Shown here: piece by piece, positions 7,777-14,298 of the stretch
Layout: the number at the start of each line of letters is the position of its first letter
Numbering within the stretch: the stretch's first letter is position 1
Assembly: GCA_002502685.1 (NCBI GenBank)
Contig: DAQA01000032.1
Span: 16,991 to 43,787 of the forward strand
DNA length: 26,797 nt
Source of the DNA: Euryarchaeota archaeon UBA202
Lineage (GTDB): Archaea; Thermoplasmatota; E2; UBA202
Direction: 5' to 3'
The notes under the pieces: generated by a model
Told to the model about the DNA's origin: nothing
The model's input: only the letters and a program-made list of their open reading frames with translations
Database searches by the model: none
Made by a program: the position numbers and the translations under genes

Positions 7777-9578
7777 TGGCGAAAAAAGATACACTACGGG
7801 CTTTAATCGAGAAAGGGATACCAGAGCATCTTGCAAACAGGATTTCTGATAAATTTACTCTAGGTGCATTAAAAAAAACAAGTCCAGATGCATTAATAAA
7901 CAAAGGCTTTACAAAAAAAGAGATATCAGAGATTTTTGAGATCTTGGACATTAATGCAACAACAAAGGATAACCCTAAAAAAACAGTTATTAAAGAATTC
8001 ACTAAGGCCATTAAGGGAATCGGCCCCTCGAAAGCAGAAGCTCTTTATGATGCCGGTTTTAGAAGCCTTGAACAACTAAAAAATACCCCTACTGAGGTTA
8101 TTGCGGTTGCCGGAGGAATTGGTAAAAAATATGCCGAAAACATATCAAAACAATTATCTCCCTCTAAGGATGAAGTACTCGATGAGTTTATCAAAATCAA
8201 GGGTGTCGGGCAAAAAAAAGCTGAGGCTCTATGGGATGCAGGATTCCATAACGTAATGGATCTTAAAATTAGATCAGATGAACAAATAAAAAAAGTAGAA
8301 GGACTAGAAAATCTTGTCGAAGATATCAGAAAATATGTAGACGAAAGAGCAATGCCGGAAACATTACCCCTCCAAGAACTTCCTCCATCCCCTGAAATAA
8401 TCGATGAGCCAGAAAAAAATGCGGCACTGAGAAAAAAAATAATTGACATTCGAGAGGAAGATGATTATCTACCTCGATTAATTATTGATAAATTAGTAGT
8501 AAAACTGGTTGATAAAAAAGTGACTCTTTCACAACTTAAAAAAATTATTAAAAAAACCATTGAGGAATATAAAAGCCATAGAATTGACCATACTGAAGCA
8601 TGCGGTATTGTCAGTGCTCAATCAATTGGAGAACCTGGGACGCAAATGACAATGAGGACATTTCATTATGCAGGTGTGGCTGAAATTAATGTTACCCTAG
8701 GTTTACCTCGCCTTATTGAAATAGTTGATGCCCGCAAGGAACCTTCAACACCCATGATGAATATCTATCTTGAGAAAGCCTTTCGGGCCAATCCAGAGGC
8801 AGCGAAAAAAATAGCAAATAAGATCGAGGTAACGAACCTTATTAATATCGCAGATGTTGAAACTGATATTAAGAATATGCAGGTTATCGTTAAAGCTGAT
8901 TTACGATCCATGAAAAAGAAAGATATTGAAATGGATATGTTAACAAAACGCCTAAAAGAAGTTCGTCACTCAAAAGTGGAAGAAAAAAATGACAGGGTTA
9001 GTATCTCCCCTAAAGAACCAACCTATAAAGAGATTCAATGGCTGTCAGAAAAAATTAAGGAACTAAAGATTAAGGGGATTGATGGTATTAAAAGAGCGAT
9101 TATTAGAAGTGAAAAAGAAGGATATGTTCTCTATACCGAGGGAAGTAATCTAGAACAGGTTCTTAAAATTGAGGGAGTTGACGCATCAAGAACTACAACA
9201 AATGATATTAATGCCATTTATGAAGTATTGGGAGTAGAGGCGGCTAGAAATGCCATTATAAAAGAAGCCTATAATACTCTTCAAGAACAAGGCCTAGCTG
9301 TTGATATCAGACACATTATGCTGGTGGCTGATGTGATGACAGCTGACGGCACAATCCGTGCTGTGGGCCGCCAAGGTATTAGTGGTGAAAAAAGTTCCGT
9401 TATTGCACGAGCTGCCTTTGAAATAACCGTTAACCATTTATTACGAGCAGGGCAGAAGGGAGAAGTAGATATGTTAGAAGGGGTCTCGGAAAATGTGATA
9501 GTTGGACAACCAATACGACTGGGCACTGGAACCATTGAATTGGCAATTGATCATACTAAACTTAAAGCACACAGGTGA
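7776..9578 (+). CDS. rpoA2: DNA-directed RNA polymerase subunit A'' with N-terminal helix-hairpin-helix extension
   Basis: The C-terminal 370 or so residues are a normal A'' subunit (end of the Rpb1-like chain: trigger-loop/bridge-helix partner and jaw). AQSIGEPGTQMTMRTFH starts at Ala281, then GVAEINVTLGLPRLIEIVDARK; near the end, MTADGTIRAVGRQGISG. A'' proteins are usually near 390-400 residues; this one has 600. The extra N-terminus (about 1-225) contains two clear helix-hairpin-helix units of the Rad51-N/DUF4332 kind, KGIGPSKAEALYDAGF (80-95) and KGVGQKKAEALWDAGF (142-157), possibly a degenerate one at 7-58, then a Pro/Glu-rich linker near 193-215. The start codon overlaps the rpoA1 stop (TAATG), so the extension is coupled to the operon. 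A DNA- or protein-binding role is inference. Confidence 0.95.
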   Translation: MAKKDTLRALIEKGIPEHLANRISDKFTLGALKKTSPDALINKGFTKKEISEIFEILDINATTKDNPKKTVIKEFTKAIKGIGPSKAEALYDAGFRSLEQLKNTPTEVIAVAGGIGKKYAENISKQLSPSKDEVLDEFIKIKGVGQKKAEALWDAGFHNVMDLKIRSDEQIKKVEGLENLVEDIRKYVDERAMPETLPLQELPPSPEIIDEPEKNAALRKKIIDIREEDDYLPRLIIDKLVVKLVDKKVTLSQLKKIIKKTIEEYKSHRIDHTEACGIVSAQSIGEPGTQMTMRTFHYAGVAEINVTLGLPRLIEIVDARKEPSTPMMNIYLEKAFRANPEAAKKIANKIEVTNLINIADVETDIKNMQVIVKADLRSMKKKDIEMDMLTKRLKEVRHSKVEEKNDRVSISPKEPTYKEIQWLSEKIKELKIKGIDGIKRAIIRSEKEGYVLYTEGSNLEQVLKIEGVDASRTTTNDINAIYEVLGVEAARNAIIKEAYNTLQEQGLAVDIRHIMLVADVMTADGTIRAVGRQGISGEKSSVIARAAFEITVNHLLRAGQKGEVDMLEGVSENVIVGQPIRLGTGTIELAIDHTKLKAHR

Positions 9579-9583
9579 AAAAA

Positions 9584-9865
9584 ATGGATATTGAAACCAG
9601 TTTAAAAAAAATACTTGCCACGGGTAAAATAACCCTAGGAATAAAAGAAGCCATAAAATCAAAAAAAAGAGGAGAACCCAAGCTGTATATTATTGCCAAT
9701 GATTGTGCCCACAAACATAAAATAGATGATATCGCAGGAGATATTCCTATTTATAATTTTAGGGGTAACAGTATTGATCTCGGCCTTACCTGTGGAAAAC
9801 CCTTCGCCATTTCTATTATAACAGTTATTGACGAAGGAAAATCAGAGATAATGAAACAGATATAG
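9584..9865 (+). CDS. rpl30e: 50S ribosomal protein eL30
   Basis: The 93-residue protein matches archaeal L30e, a small L7Ae-superfamily protein of the large subunit. The family pattern LKKILATGKITLGIKEAIK is followed by a basic RGEPKLYIIANDC strand and a C-terminal ISIITVID segment. A GTG at 9575 would add three residues, but GGTGA at 9574-9578 lies 5 nt before the ATG at 9584 and is an excellent ribosome site, so the ATG is preferred. That site overlaps the rpoA2 stop. Position between rpoA2 and nusA is the conserved archaeal order. Confidence 0.92.
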   Translation: MDIETSLKKILATGKITLGIKEAIKSKKRGEPKLYIIANDCAHKHKIDDIAGDIPIYNFRGNSIDLGLTCGKPFAISIITVIDEGKSEIMKQI

Positions 9866-9880
9866 CTGATCTGGTTAACC

Positions 9881-10291
9881 ATGGATATCACATTAACAAA
9901 CGAGGAGATGAGTTTTATCGCTGTAGCAGAAAATTATATTAAAACTCGAATAATCGATTGTCTTAACGATCCACATCGTCTAACATTTGTTGTAGAAAAA
10001 GGAAAGCTTGGCAAGGCCATTGGGAAAAATGCCAAAAATCTTACACAACTCCAAAAGATATTCAAAAAAGATGTTAAATTTGTAGAGTTTGATGACCATA
10101 AAGAACAATTTATCAAAAATTTATTTAAACCCTATGAACTAACCAATATTGAAATTACCAACCAAGGAATCCAGGTAGAAGTAAAGCCTTCAGATAAGGG
10201 AAAAGCAATAGGAAAAAATGGCCATAACATCAACAGTATCCGGCAAATCGCAAAACGTCATCACGAAATTGAACAATTAAAGGTTCTCTAG
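9881..10291 (+). CDS. nusA: Transcription factor NusA, archaeal two-KH form
   Basis: Archaeal NusA consists of two KH RNA-binding domains without the S1 and acidic regions of bacterial NusA; at 136 residues this one is normal. KH1 carries IGKNAKN with loop GKNA at 48-51, where the last Gly of the GxxG loop is replaced by Ala. KH2 carries the intact loop GKNG at 111-114 followed by HNINSIRQIAKRH. The gene follows rpl30e by 15 nt and closes the RNA polymerase operon. The usual next genes, rps12, rps7 and EF-2, are missing; a convergent transketolase gene follows. The ATG has only a weak upstream CTGGTT. Confidence 0.93.
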   Translation: MDITLTNEEMSFIAVAENYIKTRIIDCLNDPHRLTFVVEKGKLGKAIGKNAKNLTQLQKIFKKDVKFVEFDDHKEQFIKNLFKPYELTNIEITNQGIQVEVKPSDKGKAIGKNGHNINSIRQIAKRHHEIEQLKVL

Positions 10292-10374
10292 AAAAAATAG
10301 AGCGCAAAATCCCCTACTATTGGTAGATATTAATGTCCAGGGCATTATGTGAAAGACTACAAATGACGCAGATG

Positions 10375-10379
10375 AAAAA
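10375..10379 (-). terminator. Candidate T-run terminator after transketolase C subunit
   Basis: On the minus strand a TTTTT run begins 8 nt after the stop codon of the transketolase C gene, and a second run (T6 at about 10292-10297) lies at the end of nusA. Archaeal termination relies on short T-runs without a hairpin. On the plus strand after nusA no T-run is seen; a small imperfect hairpin with AATGTC/GGCATT (10332-10346) is the only structure. Confidence 0.35.
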
Positions 10380-10386
10380 GATATCC

Positions 10387-11325
10387 CTATTTGAGGCGTA
10401 CTAGCTCTCGTGCCGCTTCACCAATATTTTCCGCGGTTAACCCATATTTTTTTACAAGATCTTTAGCTTCGCCGGATTCACCGAAAACGTCAGGAACTCC
10501 AATTCTTTTCAGGGGAACCGGGTGCATATCTAATGCTTCAGATACAGCGGATCCCAATCCTCCAATGATAGAATGTTCCTCGGCGGTAACAATACAGCCT
10601 GTTTTACGAGCAGCTTTTTTTATTGTGTCTTGATCAATGGGTTTAAGTGTATGAATAAGGATAACCTGAGCATTAATTTTATCCTTTTTAAGGAGTTTCC
10701 GGGCCTTGAGTGTTTCTGAAACCATAGTCCCTGTTCCAATTAATGTCACATCGTTTCCATCTTCCAATATTTTTGCTTTTCCAAGGGTAAAGTCTTCATG
10801 TTTTCCAAAGAGAACCGGACTGTCAGCTCGCCCCATCCTAACATAACATGGTCCTTGATGCTTAGCTACTTGAGGTATAATATCCTCTATTTCAGTTGCA
10901 TCTGTGGGAGTAACCACTACCATATTTGGTAAAACACGCATTAAGGCAATATCTTCAAGCATTTGATGGGAAGCCCCATCACCCCCAACTGAGATACCAG
11001 CATGAGTAGCCACAATCTTTACATTCAAGTTTGGATAAGCGATAGACTGCCGGATTTGATCATAGCATCGTCCTGTTGCAAATACAGCAAAGGTGGAGGC
11101 AAAAACAATTTTTCCACAAGTAGCGAATCCTGCGGCAGCTCCCATCATGTTAGCCTCAGCGACACCAAAATCAAAAAATCGATTAGAAAAAATAGTGCCG
11201 AACCTCTTAGTCTTTGTAGAAAGTGCTAAATCTGCATCAACCACTACAATATCCTCATTTTGATGACCTAATTCAATTAAAGCAGAGCTATATCCATCTC
11301 TTAGATTCCTCATCTTCTCAGTCAT
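10387..11325 (-). CDS. Transketolase, C-terminal subunit
   Basis: In many archaea transketolase is encoded as two proteins; this 312-residue chain is the pyrimidine-binding plus C-terminal half. It moves two-carbon units between sugar phosphates, supplying ribose 5-phosphate and erythrose 4-phosphate. FDFGVAEANMMG carries the catalytic Glu57. THAGISVGGDGASHQ and VVTPTDATE are typical of the family, and the regulatory-like domain begins near KAKILEDGNDVTLIGTG. The frame is open further upstream, but the ATG at 11325 overlaps the stop of the N-terminal half as ATGACTGA and matches family N-termini (MTEKMRNLRDGYSSAL). The partner gene lies immediately upstream, so the halves are co-expressed. 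Confidence 0.94.
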   Translation of the reverse strand: MTEKMRNLRDGYSSALIELGHQNEDIVVVDADLALSTKTKRFGTIFSNRFFDFGVAEANMMGAAAGFATCGKIVFASTFAVFATGRCYDQIRQSIAYPNLNVKIVATHAGISVGGDGASHQMLEDIALMRVLPNMVVVTPTDATEIEDIIPQVAKHQGPCYVRMGRADSPVLFGKHEDFTLGKAKILEDGNDVTLIGTGTMVSETLKARKLLKKDKINAQVILIHTLKPIDQDTIKKAARKTGCIVTAEEHSIIGGLGSAVSEALDMHPVPLKRIGVPDVFGESGEAKDLVKKYGLTAENIGEAARELVRLK

Positions 11326-12157
11326 ACAATTCCTGTTCCTCCTGTTCAAGTTCACTAAGGGCCTTAACCCATTGTTCCTTTGTTGGTGACTTACCATGGA
11401 ATGACAATGTCCCCTCCATAAAAGAAACTCCTTTTCCCTTTATCGTATGGGCAATAATAAGAGTGGGCTTCATACTCTTCTTTGCTTCATCAAAAGACAT
11501 TAAAATCTCTTCGATATCATGGCCATCAATTTCAAGAACATGCCATCCAAACGCTCTCCACCGTAAGGGAATAGGCTCTAATGACATAATTTCCTCAGTG
11601 GGTCCATCGATTTGTAAACCATTACGGTCAAGAATCGCAATTAGATTGTTCAATTTAAAATGGGATGCGGAAGCTGCCGCTTCCCATATCTGTCCCTCGT
11701 CAATTTCTCCATCACCTAAAATCACAAATACATGATAGTCTTTTTTATCAAGTTTCCCCGCCAGGGCCATTCCAATTCCCACACTCAGACCTTGCCCCAA
11801 TGAACCCGTGGATATTTCTACCCCGGGAACGGATATTGAGGGATGACCCTGCAGAAATTGATTGATTTTGCGAAGTTTATTAAGGGCCTTAACTTCAAAA
11901 TAACCCGCCTCGGCCAAAGCGGCATATAATGCCGGTGCTGAATGTCCTTTGGATAATACAAGCCTGTCCCTTGTCTCCATCTGGGGGTTTTTTGGGTCAT
12001 GGTGCATCTCATGAAAATATAAACAGGTCAATATATCTGTGATTGACAAACTTCCCCCCGGATGACCAGACCCCGCGAGATATATTGAGTCAACAACATG
12101 TTTTCTAATGGTAAGGGCACGTTTTTGAAGATTCTTTATAATTTTTGGGGGATACAT
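11318..12157 (-). CDS. Transketolase, N-terminal subunit (thiamine diphosphate binding)
   Basis: This 279-residue protein is the diphosphate-binding half of archaeal split transketolase. GSGHPGGSLS (29-38) is the classic substrate and cofactor signature. LSKGHSAPALYA and STGSLGQGLS follow. The thiamine-diphosphate motif begins GDGEIDEGQ at 148 and ends at Asn179 of ILDRNG. Its last 8 nt overlap the start of the C-terminal subunit, giving coupled 1:1 synthesis. The gene is divergent from rps6e across a 148-nt gap. No clear ribosome site precedes the ATG; TTTATTAA lies 9-16 nt upstream, too close for a leaderless TATA box, so the promoter may be further up. Confidence 0.94.
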   Translation of the reverse strand: MYPPKIIKNLQKRALTIRKHVVDSIYLAGSGHPGGSLSITDILTCLYFHEMHHDPKNPQMETRDRLVLSKGHSAPALYAALAEAGYFEVKALNKLRKINQFLQGHPSISVPGVEISTGSLGQGLSVGIGMALAGKLDKKDYHVFVILGDGEIDEGQIWEAAASASHFKLNNLIAILDRNGLQIDGPTEEIMSLEPIPLRWRAFGWHVLEIDGHDIEEILMSFDEAKKSMKPTLIIAHTIKGKGVSFMEGTLSFHGKSPTKEQWVKALSELEQEEQELYD

Positions 12158-12270
12158 ATCAATTCTTAATAAATCTTTTGTTCTTTAGCTTTGCTATTTT
12201 CATTAAATGTAAGAAAATAGGATTCCCTGCTGAGACAAAGAAAAAAGGATAAAATTGGTTAATATAAGTA

Positions 12271-12287
12271 GCAAAATTATTAATAGG
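12271..12287 (+). promoter_or_regulatory. TATA/BRE promoter of rps6e, probably leaderless
   Basis: GCAAAATTATTAATAGG has an AAA-rich element followed by a TATA-like core centred near 12281, 25 nt before the ATG at 12306. That spacing puts the transcription start on or beside the start codon, and no good ribosome site precedes the ATG, so a leaderless mRNA is likely. This also supports ATG 12306 over the upstream TTG at 12255. Confidence 0.45.
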
Positions 12288-12305
12288 CAATTATATTCCA
12301 GTAGG

Positions 12306-12710
12306 ATGCCAGAATTTAAGATTGTAGTTAACCACAAGGAAAATGCTTATAAGGTCGATGTTAAGGATCACCATGCAAATACATTGATTGGTAAACGCAT
12401 CGGTGATGAGGTAGATGGCATATTTGTTTCCCTACCGGGCTACAAACTGCAAATAACTGGGGGAAGTGACCATGATGGCTTTGTGATGAGAAAGGATGTC
12501 GATGGGAGAACTCGGAGAAAAATTCTTTTATCAAAGAGTTTAGGATTTAAGCCAAAAAAAAAGGGAATGCGGAAAAGACAAACAGTGTGTGGAAACACAA
12601 TTAGTGAAAAAATTTCCCAGATAGATATGAAAGTTATTAAAAGTGGCGCTAAACCCATTGAGAAATTATTGAAAGCAACCCAAGAAAAAAATGGAAAAGA
12701 AACAGCCTGA
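12306..12710 (+). CDS. rps6e: 30S ribosomal protein eS6
   Basis: The 134-residue protein is archaeal S6e, a small-subunit protein shared with eukaryotes. It starts MPEFKIVVN, the standard N-terminus, and contains LIGKRIGDEVDG, LQITGGSDHDGFVMRKDV and the basic GFKPKKKGMRKRQTVCGN stretch that are diagnostic. An upstream in-frame TTG at 12255 would add 17 residues unlike any S6e and is rejected. The gene overlaps the following aIF2-gamma gene by 20 nt. The pairing rps6e-aIF2-gamma-PIN is a conserved archaeal block. Confidence 0.95.
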   Translation: MPEFKIVVNHKENAYKVDVKDHHANTLIGKRIGDEVDGIFVSLPGYKLQITGGSDHDGFVMRKDVDGRTRRKILLSKSLGFKPKKKGMRKRQTVCGNTISEKISQIDMKVIKSGAKPIEKLLKATQEKNGKETA

Positions 12711-13920
12711 AATAAACATTGGCATGGTGGGTCATGTTGACCACGGAAAAACAACCTTAACCCAAGCTCTTTCGGGGAAATGGACTGATGAACATTCAGA
12801 GGAACTAAAAAGAGGTATCTCTATTAAACTAGGTTACGCAGACGCTGGATTTTACAAGTGTTCTCACTGCCCCGAACCTCAATGTTATTCTACAAGTGAA
12901 ATATGCCCTTATTGCAAGGAAAAAGGTGAACTTTTACGAAGGGTATCATTTGTTGATGCACCGGGGCATGAGACCCTTATGGCTGTAGTCATTTCAGGTG
13001 CCGCTATTATGGATGGTGCCCTATTATTAATAGCTGCCAATGAAATCTGCCCTCAACCTCAAACCAAGGAGCATTTAATGGCATTGAATATCACCAGGTC
13101 TCAGAACATGGTTATTGTCCAAAATAAAATCGATCTCGTAACAGAAGAAGAAGCACTTGATAATCTCCAACAAATACGCCATTTTATTCAGGGAACCGTG
13201 GCAAAAGATGCCCCTATAATCCCTATCTCTGCTCATCACGAATCAAATATAGATGTCCTTATTCAAGCTATTGAAGAAAGAATACCTACCCCACACCGAG
13301 ATTCCAGCAAAGATCCTTTGATATATTCCGCCCGTAGTTTTGATGTCAATAAACCCGGGTTCCCCTCAGAAAAACTAAAAGGAGGCGTTATTGGAGGTAT
13401 GCTTAAACAAGGAACACTATCTATTGGCGACGACATCGAAATTTGCCCCGGGCGAAAAATTGAGGAACACGGAAAAGTTCGATATGAACCCATTATAACC
13501 ACGATTAGCACAATATTTACCGGAGGGGAACTGGTACAAAAGGCATCTCCTGGTGGACTCTTGGCCCTAGGAACTTCCCTAGATCCCTCTCTTACCAAAG
13601 CAGACTCTCTCTCAGGTAAAGTAATAGGGAAAATTGGATCACTACCCCCCCTACGTGATAGCTTACAAATGGGCATTCATCTGTTAAGTAGAGTCGTGGG
13701 TTTTGAAGATGAAAAAATTGTTGAACCGATTAAAACAAATGAGATGCTCATGCTAACCGTAGGTACAGCAACAACCGTAGGGATTGTACAATCAGCACGA
13801 AAAGATGACTTTGAAATACAACTCAAAATGCCTGTTTGTGCCACTGAAAATCAACGAGTAGCCATCTCCCGGCGGATCGGTGGACGATGGCGCCTCATTG
13901 GATATGGAGAAATCAAATGA
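12691..13920 (+). CDS. eif2g: Translation initiation factor aIF2, gamma subunit
   Basis: GTPase subunit of archaeal IF2, which carries initiator Met-tRNA to the small ribosomal subunit. The 409-residue chain has the G1 motif GHVDHGKT (14-21), switch I RGISIKLGY (41-49), DAPGHE (89-94) as G3 and NKID (145-148) as G4. A zinc knuckle is formed by Cys57, Cys60, Cys72 and Cys75. Domains II and III follow, with DVNKPGF near 220 and a C-terminal RRIGGRWRLIGYG. Length is normal. The start lies inside rps6e, and the stop overlaps the PIN gene (ATGA), indicating translational coupling through the block. Confidence 0.97.
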   Translation: MEKKQPEINIGMVGHVDHGKTTLTQALSGKWTDEHSEELKRGISIKLGYADAGFYKCSHCPEPQCYSTSEICPYCKEKGELLRRVSFVDAPGHETLMAVVISGAAIMDGALLLIAANEICPQPQTKEHLMALNITRSQNMVIVQNKIDLVTEEEALDNLQQIRHFIQGTVAKDAPIIPISAHHESNIDVLIQAIEERIPTPHRDSSKDPLIYSARSFDVNKPGFPSEKLKGGVIGGMLKQGTLSIGDDIEICPGRKIEEHGKVRYEPIITTISTIFTGGELVQKASPGGLLALGTSLDPSLTKADSLSGKVIGKIGSLPPLRDSLQMGIHLLSRVVGFEDEKIVEPIKTNEMLMLTVGTATTVGIVQSARKDDFEIQLKMPVCATENQRVAISRRIGGRWRLIGYGEIK

Positions 13921-14297
13921 GGACAGTGATTGTCGACACAAATGCTTTAATGATGCCAGCACAAAAAGGGATTGATCTTGAAAACGAGGTGACTCGATTG
14001 GTTGGAAAATGTGAAATTACTGTGCCCAGTATTGTTGTAGATGAAATAAATCACTTAGTCTGCAGGGAAGGAAAAATCAGGAGTGCTGCACGAGTGGCAC
14101 AATCCTTAATTAAACGATTTCGGATTGTAAAAACTCCGGGTACAGGCGACCAGGGTATTGTTGATTATGCAAAAAAAATAAAGGGTATAGTGGTCACCAA
14201 TGATAAAGAATTGAAAAAGGAATTAAGAGACACAGAAATCCCGGTTATCTATCTTCGAGGAAATAATCATTTAGAACTAAATGGATGGTGTGAATAA
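13917..14297 (+). CDS. PIN-domain ribonuclease, Fcf1/VapC-like
   Basis: The 126-residue protein is a single PIN domain. The acidic metal-binding residues are in place: Asp7 in IVDTNALM, Glu43 in VVDEINHL, Asp78 in TGDQGIVDYA and Asp96 in TNDKEL. PIN proteins at this location, directly after aIF2-gamma, are widely conserved in archaea and related to eukaryotic Fcf1/Utp24, so a role in rRNA or RNA processing is more likely than a toxin; no antitoxin gene is adjacent. A start at 13887 would add ten residues inside aIF2-gamma; ATG 13917 overlaps the preceding stop as ATGA and gives the standard N-terminus. Substrate is unknown. Confidence 0.85.
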   Translation: MRTVIVDTNALMMPAQKGIDLENEVTRLVGKCEITVPSIVVDEINHLVCREGKIRSAARVAQSLIKRFRIVKTPGTGDQGIVDYAKKIKGIVVTNDKELKKELRDTEIPVIYLRGNNHLELNGWCE

Positions 14298-14298
14298 A

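Noticed and set aside
8045..8449. 134-codon open frame on the minus strand inside rpoA2
   Set aside because: It lies antisense to the helix-hairpin-helix extension, which has clear repeated motifs in the plus frame. The minus product is Ser-rich low-complexity sequence with no family resemblance.
12255..12305. N-terminal extension of eS6 from TTG
   Set aside because: The added residues match no eS6, the ATG at 12306 gives the standard MPEFK start, and a TATA-like element inside the extension fits a leaderless start at 12306.
13263..13676. 137-codon open frame on the minus strand inside aIF2-gamma
   Set aside because: The opposite frame is an unambiguous aIF2-gamma domain II region; the antisense product has no motif and no ribosome site.
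13917..14297. PIN gene as a VapC toxin of a toxin-antitoxin pair
   Set aside because: No small antitoxin gene is adjacent. The gene is coupled to aIF2-gamma, a conserved housekeeping position for Fcf1-like PIN proteins.
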